Below, piece after piece: positions 34,908-44,324 of a stretch of 64,000 bases of DNA. Every line of letters starts with the position of its first letter. Within the stretch, counting starts at the first letter, position 1. This DNA comes from Methanospirillum hungatei (GTDB lineage: Archaea > Halobacteriota > Methanomicrobia > Methanomicrobiales > Methanospirillaceae). The DNA lies in the NCBI RefSeq assembly GCF_019263745.1, contig NZ_CP077107.1, positions 124,001-188,000 of the forward strand, given 5' to 3'. The notes under the pieces were generated by a model. It was not told the origin of the DNA. It ran no database searches and saw nothing but the letters and a program-made list of their open reading frames with translations. The translations under genes and the position numbers were made by a program.

Positions 34908-36101
34908 TTACAAGAGTTCTTCAGTTTCTAATTCTTCATCACAAAGACCATCACCATTCATGTCTCTGCAGAACTCTGCAATGATACAATCCGATGGTTC
35001 AGAGCAATTCATAATTAAAAGAATTTCAGTATCACAGATATTATCTCTGCTTCCCATGTAGTCCAGCCCCCATTTCTCATTACAAAGAATAATTGCATAG
35101 TCGAGAATTGAACATGCGCCATCCTCATCAATATCCAGACAATATTCACAGTCTTGATTTGGATCACAGGCTAAAATTGGTCGAATTCCTCCTTGTGGAA
35201 GTACCAACTGGTAATAGATAGTCGATTGTGGATCTTCACTTAAACCCCCCTCCGCTGATACTCCTGAAGGGGTAACTGGCAGATTAATCTGGATGGGTTT
35301 TTGTGGCTCTTCACTCACTCCGCCTGGTTGTGTATCTGATTGTGTTCCGGCTACTACGGGTGTTCCTGATGATTCAGAATCGTCACAAACCCCATTCTGG
35401 TTACAATCATCACAGAATCCGGATGGACAGGAAATACAAGCAATTCTGCAAGGATGAGCTGAAGATGATGGAGTTACAGGAGTTGATTGCTGACCTGTTG
35501 CAATAATGGGAGATGTATCGGGGGTTGGAGAAGGAGTCAGCTGTACAGATGATACGGGGCTTGGTTGTTGTCCTGGCTGCCCAGTTATTCTAGACTGTTG
35601 TGTTGTACTTGCAGGGCTCATAATTGTAGATCCAGTTTTCATATCTCTGAAAACACCGGTCTTTGGATCATAATAAAATTGAGCAAAAATTTTCCCTTCT
35701 TTTGTGTATTGGGTTACTAAAAACCATCCATATGTCGGGCTATAAAATTTCTGAAGAACATTATCAAAAAACCAACTGCTCTGGGTAAAAGGATCAAAAA
35801 ATGTTCCTGATCGTGTTCCTGGTTGCCATTGTGAGGGGATTATTTCATTAGTCGGAATAGTACCCGGACCTCCGGAAGGAGTTGGAGAAGGTGTAGGTTT
35901 TGATGGAGTCCCGCCGGTCATCACCAGCGTGGAAGAACTAAACCCAAGGTTACTTGATGTGCTACTTGATGACGAAAACCCACCTGATGAACTCGTGGAA
36001 GACACCCCGGATGACATGGAAAAAGCAGATCCTATTCCAATGGCTAAAAAAAGAAAACAGAAAATCACTCCGGTTATCTGAATAATATAGTTATTTTTCA
36101 T
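34908..36101 (-). CDS. Secreted Ser/Thr/Pro-rich protein with Ca-binding dockerin-like loops
   Basis: The 397-residue protein begins with a signal peptide (hydrophobic core V-I-F-C-F-L-F-L-A-I-G-I-G). A Ser/Gly/Thr/Pro-rich stretch surrounds a small W/F/Y-rich module (about 95-150, W-F-F-D-N-V-L-Q-K-F-Y). The C-terminal half has several D-x-N/D-x-D-G-x-C loops (D-C-N-Q-N-G-V-C-D, D-I-D-E-D-G-A-C, D-M-N-G-D-G-L-C-D) with paired cysteines. These resemble dockerin/EF-like Ca loops and suggest calcium- and disulfide-stabilised extracellular domains. No enzyme motif is seen. Confidence 0.78.
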   Translation of the reverse strand: MKNNYIIQITGVIFCFLFLAIGIGSAFSMSSGVSSTSSSGGFSSSSSTSSNLGFSSSTLVMTGGTPSKPTPSPTPSGGPGTIPTNEIIPSQWQPGTRSGTFFDPFTQSSWFFDNVLQKFYSPTYGWFLVTQYTKEGKIFAQFYYDPKTGVFRDMKTGSTIMSPASTTQQSRITGQPGQQPSPVSSVQLTPSPTPDTSPIIATGQQSTPVTPSSSAHPCRIACISCPSGFCDDCNQNGVCDDSESSGTPVVAGTQSDTQPGGVSEEPQKPIQINLPVTPSGVSAEGGLSEDPQSTIYYQLVLPQGGIRPILACDPNQDCEYCLDIDEDGACSILDYAIILCNEKWGLDYMGSRDNICDTEILLIMNCSEPSDCIIAEFCRDMNGDGLCDEELETEELL

Positions 36102-36159
36102 TGAAGATCACCTCTTAAGAATACTACTCATGATTATTAAGATACCCTCTTAAAATGTA

Positions 36160-37356
36160 TTATGGCAGAATTGTCACCTGTAGTTGATTGACACACAACT
36201 CATCATTTCCTGTTTCACCTGATACCGCGTTCGCAATATATACCCCTGGAGAAGATTCCTTAGCCTGTAGAGATATCGTATGTTCACCGTTTTTATCGAG
36301 TGCCACCAAGCCATAATATCTGGTAGTATACTCTGATCCATTATTAACAATAAGATCGATTATCGATTCTCCTGTTTTTTTATTCGGGATAAATGAACCG
36401 ATAGGGTACATTCCTCCCTGTTCATCAAAAACCATCTCATTATCCAAAATTACTGGATACGTACTATTGTCCGATTGATTAACTTCCTCAGATGATATCC
36501 AGAAGTAAACTTTTTCCAGGGGTTTTCCATTGACATTGATCGAAAAATCTTCATCTGATGGGATAGTCTCCGATTCGGTAGTCAGAAATAAGTCTGATAG
36601 ACATGATTCTGTTTCCCCTGTAATGTGGTCCATCATAAAAGTATTTTCTGATGTCTCATTTACTGGTGTGTTTAAAACTGGTGTCTTCTCACTTATGGGA
36701 GTAACAGAAGCGGAACTTACAACCTGTTGCTCAGTAATTCCAATTCCCTTAGTCACAGAAATGTAATTTTTTCTTTCTTTCATTCCTGTGCTGGCATCTT
36801 TGGCAATTTTTAATGTGACTGTATACGTTCCCGGTGCTGAATAGATATGAACTGGATTTTGATCAATAGATGTTGTTCCATCCCCGAATTCCCATACCCA
36901 GGTCTTCGGACTACCTTTTGAAAGGTCGGCAAAAGAAACAGCAAGTGGTGCCGGTCCTGATTGAGGCCCTCCGGTAAAATCAGCAGAAAATGAAGGAACA
37001 TTCATAGGTATTACCGGCATGAATGGATTGGCAGAAACGGCAATGACTTTATTAAAAATTGCTGTATCTGACATTCCCTGTTCATCCAGGACGAGAAGAG
37101 TTACCGTATAAGCACCAGGTACCATGTAGGTATGCATGGTGCGTGGTCCGTCACTGGTATAACCGTCACCAAAATCCCAATGCCATTCGATTGGATTGCC
37201 GTCCGATACATCATTGAACATGACATTCAGAGGGGATGTTCCCTGAAGCGGAGAGATTCGAGCATTCGCGGTAATAGCTGCTACCTGTCCGCATAATAGT
37301 AAGAAAATTGTAGTCAGTGCTAGAATGAATCGGATATTTTTTTTATAACTCCCCAT
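36160..37356 (-). CDS. Secreted protein with two PKD domains
   Basis: The 398-residue protein has an N-terminal signal (residues about 8-28, L-L-L-C-G-Q-V-A-A), two PKD domains (about 30-110, with W-H-W-D-F-G-D-G, and 122-205, with W-V-W-E-F-G-D-G), a linker and a beta-rich C-terminal domain (about 255-398) of unknown family. It belongs to the same class of surface proteins as the gene at the left end of the window, and closes a run of five secreted-protein genes on this strand. Confidence 0.85.
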   Translation of the reverse strand: MGSYKKNIRFILALTTIFLLLCGQVAAITANARISPLQGTSPLNVMFNDVSDGNPIEWHWDFGDGYTSDGPRTMHTYMVPGAYTVTLLVLDEQGMSDTAIFNKVIAVSANPFMPVIPMNVPSFSADFTGGPQSGPAPLAVSFADLSKGSPKTWVWEFGDGTTSIDQNPVHIYSAPGTYTVTLKIAKDASTGMKERKNYISVTKGIGITEQQVVSSASVTPISEKTPVLNTPVNETSENTFMMDHITGETESCLSDLFLTTESETIPSDEDFSINVNGKPLEKVYFWISSEEVNQSDNSTYPVILDNEMVFDEQGGMYPIGSFIPNKKTGESIIDLIVNNGSEYTTRYYGLVALDKNGEHTISLQAKESSPGVYIANAVSGETGNDELCVNQLQVTILP

Positions 37357-37453
37357 AATCAGTCCTCCATGAGATCTGATAAGGTCAAAAGAGACGGTTG
37401 AGAATTTAATATTGTCCCTATTTTTAAGGTCGAGTCAAATATAAAACGAAACC

Positions 37454-38572
37454 TTACATTGTTAGTTTGAGTTCATCTGATTTTTGTGCCCATATAGAAA
37501 TAAAATGCTGAAGAATTATTCCAACAAATGCACAAATCAGTCCACCGATAGCGCCTTGGATAATATAAGTGATTCCAAGGTCTTGTGAAATAGGAAATTG
37601 TGAGAGACCGAGATTTGATAGAGTATAACTCATTCCACCAAATGCAAGAACTCCTATAGCGCTGATAAAATATGAAAATATCACTGCGCGTGAAAGGCTT
37701 TCACGTTCATAAAGAAAACTGTCGATAATTGAGCCAAGTGATGTTGTAATGGCAGCTAGAGTAAACCAGGCTACTGCCCCCCAGAGGAAAATTATAGCCA
37801 TCGGAAAAATTCCACTCCCATCCCAATAACTCGTCAATGCTGATGTTCCTTCCATGACTCCGATGATCGCAAAAATGAGCCCCCCGATATAGGTAACAAA
37901 TGAGAATCTTCCGCGGTAAAGAGTTGATCGGAGATCAATTACTTCACTTTTGACAACTTCATCGAGTGAAAATCCTTTATACAATAGATATCCTCCGACA
38001 CATCCAGCGATTACAATTGTTGCAATTTCCGGCCGGTTGACAGCATAACTTATAGCATAGAGGAGAAGGGTAAGACCAGGAAGTACAAGAACAATTTTTG
38101 ATATTTTTGGGTCACTGACTAGTTTTTTAATAATATAGTATGTACCTTCCAAGTTAGGCATTTGTGAAACAACAACACGCTGAACTGATGATATAGGTAT
38201 CTTTCCTTGAATAATTGGCAGTATATATTCATCCTCTCCTCCATCTGTAACTAATATACATTGATTACATCCGGTCTTCTCTAAAACTTCATCTAATAAT
38301 CGTGCTATTTTTCTATCTCCCTCAATAAAACGGAAATGATTCCCCCCGATAACCACAACTTCCGCATCTTCATCTTCTGCAATTAATTTATCATAGGTGG
38401 ATATGGCTTGAAAAATTGCATTTAAATCAGAATCTTCAGGATCAGCCAAGGCAAGACGAATAGCAGCATCAAGACATGCTGCTCTTCCAATAACCGGGCT
38501 TTCCACAGATGACTTAAACCCAATATCATCATCGCGGTCGATATTGAGGACTAATGTCCGGATGAAACCCAT
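37454..38572 (-). CDS. DUF373 family membrane protein
   Basis: This 372-residue archaeal protein has a soluble N-terminal domain (about 1-150; T-L-V-L-N-I-D-R-D-D-D-I-G and V-V-I-G-G-N-H) followed by about six hydrophobic segments. The order and the N-I-D-R-D-D-D motif match the archaeal DUF373 family, whose function is unknown. The start ATG follows a long AT-rich leader. No operon partner is apparent. Confidence 0.85.
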   Translation of the reverse strand: MGFIRTLVLNIDRDDDIGFKSSVESPVIGRAACLDAAIRLALADPEDSDLNAIFQAISTYDKLIAEDEDAEVVVIGGNHFRFIEGDRKIARLLDEVLEKTGCNQCILVTDGGEDEYILPIIQGKIPISSVQRVVVSQMPNLEGTYYIIKKLVSDPKISKIVLVLPGLTLLLYAISYAVNRPEIATIVIAGCVGGYLLYKGFSLDEVVKSEVIDLRSTLYRGRFSFVTYIGGLIFAIIGVMEGTSALTSYWDGSGIFPMAIIFLWGAVAWFTLAAITTSLGSIIDSFLYERESLSRAVIFSYFISAIGVLAFGGMSYTLSNLGLSQFPISQDLGITYIIQGAIGGLICAFVGIILQHFISIWAQKSDELKLTM

Positions 38573-38631
38573 TACAATGATATTGGTTTCTTCCCTATAA
38601 ATGACTTCTTTGTGAAAAGAGAAAAATGGGA

Positions 38632-39492
38632 TTAAAGAAGTCTGGAACGCTGGAGAAGGAGGAGATCTTCGGTGGTGAGTTTTTCTCCTGCTTTAAACTG
38701 TGAAAATATCTGTTCAGCTTCTTTTCTGACTTCTTTCTGTTCTTTGGTGGTTTTGACCTTTTTATTCTTCTTGCGAAGTCCACCTATAACTTTGTCATAA
38801 TCGCGGAGTTCTTTCTGGCATGAGATGAAGAGTTTGTGTTCATTGTCTGCTGCTTCTTGAGCTTCGACGAACTTCTTGTGTGCTTCATCTGCTTTCTCTC
38901 TGGAAGAGTCTGCTTTTCGGTAACACTCTACCATGAGGTCATGGTGCTTTTGAGCGTCTTCTGCAAGCTGAGTAACATGGTCGTGGATCTCAGATGCCTG
39001 TCTCCGGAGTTCTTTTGCGAGTGTTATCTTTTCCCTGATTTCTTTGTTCTGCTCAATTTCAGCTTCCTGCTCACGAAGCTGTTCTTTCAGGGCCTTAATC
39101 TTTTCAATAAGTTCGCGTTCTTTCTCAGTAGTAAAGACTTCGGTCTGTTGTCTGAATTCAAGGTGTTCAATCTGTTTGTGAAGTTCCTTGATACTCCGGC
39201 TTTTTATTCCGCCATGTTCTTTTTTGAAGGCATCAATATCTCCAAAAAGAACATTAGCCTGTTCATTAAGCTCGTTTCTCTTATCCTTAAGTTCCTGAAC
39301 TTCCTTGTTGAACTGATCCCGGAGTTCTTTATGCTTTTGTGCTTCTTCAACACATTCACGGGTCTGATTATTCAGAGTATTTCTTTCTCTGGCAAATTGA
39401 CTTGCCTGAGCATTAAACTCATTCCGTTTATTCTTATGATCCTCAGATCCCGAGATAGTAACTTTTCTTTTATCAATCAGTTCATTCAACAT
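38632..39492 (-). CDS. Archaeal coiled-coil protein (COG1340-like)
   Basis: The 286-residue protein is almost entirely heptad-patterned, charged helix (K/E/R/Q > 45% by impression), with recurring R-N-E-F/L-N segments. It resembles archaeal coiled-coil proteins annotated as COG1340, which are widespread and of unknown role; a structural or chromosome/cytoskeleton-related function is often suggested. It lies downstream of ftsZ on the same strand, separated by the candidate RNA region. Confidence 0.82.
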   Translation of the reverse strand: MLNELIDKRKVTISGSEDHKNKRNEFNAQASQFARERNTLNNQTRECVEEAQKHKELRDQFNKEVQELKDKRNELNEQANVLFGDIDAFKKEHGGIKSRSIKELHKQIEHLEFRQQTEVFTTEKERELIEKIKALKEQLREQEAEIEQNKEIREKITLAKELRRQASEIHDHVTQLAEDAQKHHDLMVECYRKADSSREKADEAHKKFVEAQEAADNEHKLFISCQKELRDYDKVIGGLRKKNKKVKTTKEQKEVRKEAEQIFSQFKAGEKLTTEDLLLLQRSRLL

Positions 39493-39514
39493 CGTTAACC
39501 AATCCTCGCATTAA

Positions 39515-39800
39515 AAGGCACGTCTGGTATCCCCTACCGGTGCGAGAGATGGGACATACGTAAGAGCAATACGTAGTATGTACAAAAGGACGTGTGAAAA
39601 CGGGAAGAATCAGAGATAGATAACACTTCAGGATCCCCTGCAGGGATGCCTGCCACCCTTGATGAGTGGGATAACATTCATCTGTTCGACTACAGTTCTT
39701 GTTCGCTACACGATCCACGTATGTTCGACTCCCAATACCAAAAGGCTCCGAAACAAGAGACCCATCGTTCATAAAATCGCGAAGGGATCCTGTGTGACCT
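39515..39800 (-). ncRNA. Candidate structured RNA between ftsZ and the coiled-coil gene
   Basis: This roughly 290-base stretch is richer in G/C than other gaps and full of self-complementarity. GGGATCCTG (39784-39792) pairs with CAGGATCCC (39629-39637), a GATGA/TCATC pair lies inside, and GCAGG/CCTGC makes a tight hairpin. A second domain is closed by CACGTC/GACGTG around two hairpins (CATACGT...ACGTAGTATG and GGTATCCCCTACC). A TATA-like AT tract at 39821-39835 would start a minus-strand transcript near 39800. Strand and ends are inferred. No SRP, tRNA or known riboswitch core was recognised. Confidence 0.4.
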
Positions 39801-39903
39801 TCTACTATTAAGAAGACAACAACATTTTTAATAATTTCGTAGGTGAAAAAAGAGAAACGTATTGTATTTAGGTCTATGGCAGTTGTTTGTTTGCAAATGT
39901 GGT

Positions 39904-41073
39904 TTACATCCACATAATGTCAGGTCCGCTTGCATAATCCATGGCTGCAGCAACGGAGCGGGGTTTGATTCGCGCGAGGTCCGGAGATTTGGGGTAACGA
40001 ACCTGTTCTTCAATTCTGTCAAGTTTTTCCCGGTATGGTTGTTTAGGTTTGGCGATGGTGTCACCATTTTTCACACCGGTCATTATGGCAAGAACACGGA
40101 CCTTTCCTTCCATATCAGAACGAATACGGGCTCCCCAGATAACATCAGCGTGAGGATCTAACTCATATGTCAGAGAGGAAGCGATCTCTTCAGATTCTAT
40201 GAGTGTCAGGTCACTCCCACCGGTAATGTGGATCAATGCCCCTGTCGCACCACGATAGTCTATGTCAAGCATTGGATTTGACAGACATTCCCGGACAACA
40301 CTTTCAGCTTTGTTCTGCTGTTTGGACTCACCAACAAGCATTGTAGCGACTCCTCCCTTACTCATGATTGCCCGGACATCAGCGTAATCGATGTTGATAA
40401 GTGATGGCTCTGTTATGGTTTCAGTAATTCCCTTTACCGTTTCTCCAATTAATTGGTCCATAACTGAGAAAGACTGGGCAAGTGGAAGGTTTGGAACAAA
40501 ACTTTTCAGACGGTTGTTATCAAGAAGAATGACGGAATCACATGCTTTTGACATGGCTTCAAGCCCATCTTCTGCTCTGATGAGTCTTGCTTTCTCAACA
40601 TCAAATGGGTATGAAACCATACCTACAACAATGGCCCCTTGTTCTTTTGCAATCTGCGCGACAGCAGGTGCAGAACCAGTACCAGTACCCCCACCCATAC
40701 CTGCTGTAATAAAGCAGAGATCAACAGACTCAAGCAGGCTTTCAAGCGTTGGACGAGCCATTTCAGCAGCCTTGCGCCCGATTTCTGGATATCCTCCTGC
40801 TCCAAGCCCTTTTGTCAGGCTTTTTCCAATAAGGATTCTCTTATCGGCCTGAATCATATCCAGGTGCTGTTTATCTGTGTTGATGGCAATCGTTTCAGCG
40901 CCGGAGACACCCATATGATGAAGACGGTTAATGGTGTTATTTCCAGCCCCACCGCATCCTATGATGACGATACGCGGCTGACCATCCATATCATCATCAT
41001 AATTTTGCGATATATTCTTGAGTTCTTTTTCTCTTTCCGCATTGATGACTGCGGCATTGATGATACTCTGCAT
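39904..41073 (-). CDS. ftsZ: Cell division GTPase FtsZ
   Basis: About 389 residues. The tubulin/FtsZ signature [12 protein letters not shown] is present, with N-terminal I-G-C-G-G-A-G-N-N and the T7 loop N-I-D-Y-A-D. FtsZ polymerises with GTP into the division ring. ATG 41073 is chosen because GAGGGGG precedes it at good spacing; the frame runs on upstream only because it overlaps the small gene next door. It lies 19 bases after the 56-residue ribbon-helix-helix gene, so the two are one operon. The C-terminal tail after about residue 350 is short and ends P-D-I-M-W-M. Confidence 0.96.
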   Translation of the reverse strand: MQSIINAAVINAEREKELKNISQNYDDDMDGQPRIVIIGCGGAGNNTINRLHHMGVSGAETIAINTDKQHLDMIQADKRILIGKSLTKGLGAGGYPEIGRKAAEMARPTLESLLESVDLCFITAGMGGGTGTGSAPAVAQIAKEQGAIVVGMVSYPFDVEKARLIRAEDGLEAMSKACDSVILLDNNRLKSFVPNLPLAQSFSVMDQLIGETVKGITETITEPSLINIDYADVRAIMSKGGVATMLVGESKQQNKAESVVRECLSNPMLDIDYRGATGALIHITGGSDLTLIESEEIASSLTYELDPHADVIWGARIRSDMEGKVRVLAIMTGVKNGDTIAKPKQPYREKLDRIEEQVRYPKSPDLARIKPRSVAAAMDYASGPDIMWM

Positions 41074-41092
41074 ACTTTTATCCCCCTCACGT

Positions 41093-41263
41093 CTAAAATG
41101 ACAGTTGATCACTGTCAGCGAGCACTCTGGTTGCCCGCTTTTCGATGAGCATACGTACAGCATCCCTGATAGCCTCGGAGACGGTGGGAAATTCACCCGC
41201 CTCAACCATCTTCTCCAGCATCGATATTTGCTGTTCAGGCAACCGGATGGTGATTCGCTTCAT
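41093..41263 (-). CDS. Short ribbon-helix-helix regulator upstream of ftsZ (CdrS-like)
   Basis: A 56-residue frame begins [11 protein letters not shown] (the antiparallel beta-ribbon strand of CopG/Arc-type regulators), followed by two helices with the turn [19 protein letters not shown] and GAGG precede the ATG. It is cotranscribed with ftsZ. In haloarchaea a short RHH protein, CdrS, is encoded in an operon with ftsZ2 and regulates division genes; the similar context and size suggest the same role here. It is below the usual gene-length cut-off and easily missed. Confidence 0.85.
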   Translation of the reverse strand: MKRITIRLPEQQISMLEKMVEAGEFPTVSEAIRDAVRMLIEKRATRVLADSDQLSF

Positions 41264-41278
41264 ACCTTGGCCTCATGA

Positions 41279-41340
41279 TCTGACATCTGTCGGTCATATG
41301 TCTGTCACTCGTCTGACATAGAGGTGACAAAAGTCAGACA
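41279..41340 (-). promoter_or_regulatory. Candidate operator repeats in the cdrS-ftsZ leader
   Basis: TCTGACA occurs at 41279-41285 and 41312-41318, exactly 33 bases apart (about three helical turns). GTCTGAC (41311-41317) forms an inverted pair with GTCAGAC (41333-41339), and TCTGTC repeats at 41286 and 41301. Clustered short repeats just before an RHH gene suggest autoregulatory binding sites. The upstream AT-rich CTTTATTAATTT (minus strand, near 41375) could be the TATA box. Confidence 0.45.
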
Positions 41341-41453
41341 CAACGAGATACACAGAATACAATCCTTAAATTAATAAAGGTTTCGATTTTATTGCAGGTA
41401 AAAATAGATAGCTGTAAACAATCAGGTGTTCATGAATACGAAAGAGTTCTCAC

Positions 41454-42461
41454 ATGAAATTCAAATCTGAACCTCGTGCCATTCATGGGGGCAGAGGTAC
41501 ATATATTGCAGGTTCTGATTCCGGGATACTTGATTTTAGTGCAAGTATCAATCCCTACCCTCCGGATATAGATCTTTCAGTTCCCTCTGATGCGTTGATA
41601 CGATATCCGGATGATGAATATTTAATATTAAAGGAGACGATTGCTCGACATCATGGATGTCATCCGGAACAAATTACGGTTGGAAATGGATCTGTGGAAG
41701 TAATCAGAACTCTGTGTCATACGGTTTTGACCTCCGATTCTACTTATTATGTTCCTCCCCACACATTTGCAGAGTACGAATTGTCTGCAAGACTTACAGG
41801 AGCATCAAAAGAATATGAAAAAGAAAAAGCTACCCTCTCATTTATTTGTAATCCGGATAATCCATCCGGCATTCTCATACCGAAAGATACTCTGAAGGAC
41901 CAGATACTCGCGTTAGAAGGAAGAGAACATCTTTGTTGTGTAGATGAGGCATTTATAGATCTGTCTGATCCCTCACAATCGCTCACAGACTTTCAAAATT
42001 CGGGATTGTTTGTTCTCCGATCCCTTACAAAAAGTTTTGCTATACCTGGCGTCAGATTTGGATATGGAATAGGCGATCCTGAGTTGATATCATCGATGGA
42101 AGTGATGCGCCCACCATGGACTGTGAATGCGTTTGCAGAAAAAGTTGTTTTATCGGCATTTTCAAGATACAGTGATCTGGAAACATCTCGTAAAAAAATA
42201 TTCAATGAAAAAAAACATCTCATTGAAGCAATCAGGCGAATGGGTTTTTCCTTAACTCAAGCAAGTGCCAATTACCTTCTGATTGATACAGGCTACAATG
42301 CCGAAGAAGTTACAAAACAATTTTATAAATCAGGGATACTCGTGCGTGATTGCACCTCTTTTGATCTACCAACCTGCATACGTGTGGCAGTTCGAACCGC
42401 AGAAGAGAATACCCAATTCATTGAGGCGATGGAAAAGGTTGTATCATGTATGCGCTCATAA
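41454..42461 (+). CDS. cobD: Threonine-phosphate decarboxylase-like PLP aminotransferase (CobD)
   Basis: The 335-residue fold-type I PLP enzyme begins with the CobD-type H-G-G-R-G...L-D-F-S-A-S-I-N-P-Y-P-P. It has N-P-D-N-P-S-G and the PLP lysine in S-L-T-K-S-F-A-I-P-G-V-R-F-G-Y. CobD makes (R)-1-aminopropan-2-yl phosphate for the corrin side chain. HisC (histidinol-phosphate aminotransferase) is the close alternative, but the H-G-G start and the overlapping cobY gene favour cobalamin synthesis. Its 3' end overlaps cobY by 16 bases. Confidence 0.85.
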   Translation: MKFKSEPRAIHGGRGTYIAGSDSGILDFSASINPYPPDIDLSVPSDALIRYPDDEYLILKETIARHHGCHPEQITVGNGSVEVIRTLCHTVLTSDSTYYVPPHTFAEYELSARLTGASKEYEKEKATLSFICNPDNPSGILIPKDTLKDQILALEGREHLCCVDEAFIDLSDPSQSLTDFQNSGLFVLRSLTKSFAIPGVRFGYGIGDPELISSMEVMRPPWTVNAFAEKVVLSAFSRYSDLETSRKKIFNEKKHLIEAIRRMGFSLTQASANYLLIDTGYNAEEVTKQFYKSGILVRDCTSFDLPTCIRVAVRTAEENTQFIEAMEKVVSCMRS

Positions 42462-43045
42462 TGGCCGGTGGTAAAGCTACTCGTCTTGCAATGGGAGAGA
42501 AAGCACTGACTCGGGTTCATGATGAGCCACTCATCTCTTTTGTTGTCACTGCAGTTACAAAGGCCGGTTTAGATCCTGTTGTTGTGGTCAGCCCTCTCAC
42601 GCCATATACTACTAACTATTGCAGAACTCATGCAATTGACTGGATATGTACTGATGGAGCAGGATATATTGAAGATCTCAGACAGGCAGTTGAAGAACTT
42701 TCTATAACCGGACCCGTACTAACTATTTGTGCAGACTTACCAGGAATATCTGCTGAACATATCCAAACAGTACTTGAGCAATATTTTGAATCCGGACTAT
42801 CGGCGTGCTCGGTATGGACAAATAATCAAATAGATGGTCATGTGCTAAATAACTACAGAAATGAATTATTAGAAAAAATTCCTGGAACACCAGTCGGGCT
42901 CAATATTATCCGTGGAGATATGATAGATAAAGAACAAGAAGAACTTCAAATCGTCCTTGATGATCCTTTTTTAACTGTAAACATTAACACTCGTGAAGAT
43001 ATTGAATTAGCTGAAAAGTTGTTATGTTTTTCAAAGAAGTCATGA
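42446..43045 (+). CDS. cobY: GTP:adenosylcobinamide-phosphate guanylyltransferase CobY
   Basis: The 199-residue nucleotidyltransferase has L-I-M-A-G-G-K-A-T-R-L-A-M-G-E-K-A-L and a D-L-P-G metal site. It is the length and type of archaeal CobY, which replaces bacterial CobU in activating adenosylcobinamide phosphate with GTP. It starts inside the cobD gene with AAGGTT upstream, so the two are translationally coupled. MobA-like activity is a less likely alternative because of the cobD context. Confidence 0.87.
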   Translation: MYALIMAGGKATRLAMGEKALTRVHDEPLISFVVTAVTKAGLDPVVVVSPLTPYTTNYCRTHAIDWICTDGAGYIEDLRQAVEELSITGPVLTICADLPGISAEHIQTVLEQYFESGLSACSVWTNNQIDGHVLNNYRNELLEKIPGTPVGLNIIRGDMIDKEQEELQIVLDDPFLTVNINTREDIELAEKLLCFSKKS

Positions 43046-43090
43046 ATTGCAACCAACTCTCATATAGCCCTGAAGTCTAACGTTTCTGGT

Positions 43091-44323
43091 ATGAGTGATT
43101 CCCGGGAGATAGAGCTCGACGGGCATATAATTGACTCAGGGATCATGGAACATGTCCTTGACTCCATCCTGGATATGGGTGGAGATTTTGAAATTCTGGA
43201 ATTTACAGTAGGAAAAAGAAAAACTGATACCAGTTATGCCCGTGTATTAATTACCGGAACGAATAGTGAAAATCTTGATGCAATCATAAGCACGTTACAT
43301 CGTCATGGTGCCAGACTTGTTGATTCTGATGATGTTACCCTGGTACCTGCAGAGGGTAATTGTATTGTTCCGAAGGGATTTTATTCAACAACCAACTATC
43401 CAACACAAATCAGGATTAACCATGAGTGGATACCTGTCAAAAATATTGAAATGGACTGCTTGATAGTGGTATCTCGTGACAAAATGAAAGCAGTCGCAAC
43501 CCCAATGTCAAAACTCAGGAAAGGCGATCTTGTCATCATTGGTGAACATGGTGTAAAGATTCAGCCACCTGAAAGATCCCGTTCTCATGAAGAGTTTGAA
43601 TTTATGGGTGGGGTGATTTCTTCCGAGAGGCCCACTGAAACAACTATCCGGAAAATTGCAAGAGAAATTATTGATACTCATAAAAAAGGACTAAAAGTAG
43701 CTTTGGTAGGTGGCCCTGCAATAATTCATACCGGGGCAGATGATGCGTGTGCTACCATGTTTCGGGAAGGATGTATAGATATTCTATTTGCCGGAAATGC
43801 ACTCGCTACCCATGATATTGAATACAATCTGTATGGGACCTCTCTTGGGATGAATATCAAGTCTGGAGAACTGGTATCAGCAGGACATAAAAACCATCTG
43901 TATGCGATTAGTGAGATAATGAGGGCGGGTTCGATAAAGAAGGCAGTGGATACTGGTGTTTTAAAGTCAGGTATTATGTATGAATGTGTAAAACAGAATA
44001 TTCCCTATGTTCTGGCCGGATCAATCCGTGATGATGGTCCACTTCCTGATGTCATAACTGATTCAATGCAGGCTCAGGATGAGATGAGAAAATATATTCC
44101 TGATATTGGGATGGTTTTGATGATAGCAACAATGCTTCATTCAATTGCTGTTGGAAACTGTCTGCCATCATATGTTATGACCGTTTGTGTGGACATAAAT
44201 CCATCAACTCTTACAAAACTAATGGATCGTGGAACATCGCAAGCCATCGGTGTTGTAAGTGATGCAGGAGCCTTCTTCCCGATGCTGCTTGACCAGGTTC
44301 ACATTCTACAGAACAAAAAGTAA
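43091..44323 (+). CDS. TIGR00300 / LOR-SDH-type enzyme, probable archaeal ornithine cyclodeaminase
   Basis: The 410-residue protein belongs to the conserved LOR/SDH-like (TIGR00300) family. It has an N-terminal regulatory-like domain with R-E-I-E-L-D-G-H-I-I-D-S-G-I-M, then a Rossmann-type portion (V-A-L-V-G-G-P-A-I-I-H-T-G, then F-A-G-N-A-L-A-T-H-D-I-E). From memory, members in Methanococcus act as ornithine cyclodeaminase (ornithine to proline) and related domains occur in cyanobacterial ArgZ. Function here is inferred from the family. It may be cotranscribed with cobD-cobY. Confidence 0.78.
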   Translation: MSDSREIELDGHIIDSGIMEHVLDSILDMGGDFEILEFTVGKRKTDTSYARVLITGTNSENLDAIISTLHRHGARLVDSDDVTLVPAEGNCIVPKGFYSTTNYPTQIRINHEWIPVKNIEMDCLIVVSRDKMKAVATPMSKLRKGDLVIIGEHGVKIQPPERSRSHEEFEFMGGVISSERPTETTIRKIAREIIDTHKKGLKVALVGGPAIIHTGADDACATMFREGCIDILFAGNALATHDIEYNLYGTSLGMNIKSGELVSAGHKNHLYAISEIMRAGSIKKAVDTGVLKSGIMYECVKQNIPYVLAGSIRDDGPLPDVITDSMQAQDEMRKYIPDIGMVLMIATMLHSIAVGNCLPSYVMTVCVDINPSTLTKLMDRGTSQAIGVVSDAGAFFPMLLDQVHILQNKK

Positions 44324-44324
44324 A

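Noticed and set aside
39629-39637. GGATCC-containing inverted repeat as a possible integration or attachment site
   Set aside because: No integrase, tRNA target or mobile gene is nearby; the repeats fit an RNA stem better.
39722-39735. GTTCGACTCCC, like a tRNA T-arm
   Set aside because: No acceptor stem, anticodon arm or 3' end could be paired around it on either strand; the motif is one of three similar copies in the structured region.
39482-39913. A 143-codon minus-strand frame between ftsZ and the coiled-coil gene
   Set aside because: Its composition is unlike neighbouring proteins, it overlaps both flanking genes, has no ribosome site or recognisable domain, and lies over self-complementary sequence better read as a structured RNA.
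40391-41148. Long plus-strand frames opposite ftsZ
   Set aside because: ftsZ is unambiguous on the minus strand; these frames match no known family and have shadow composition.
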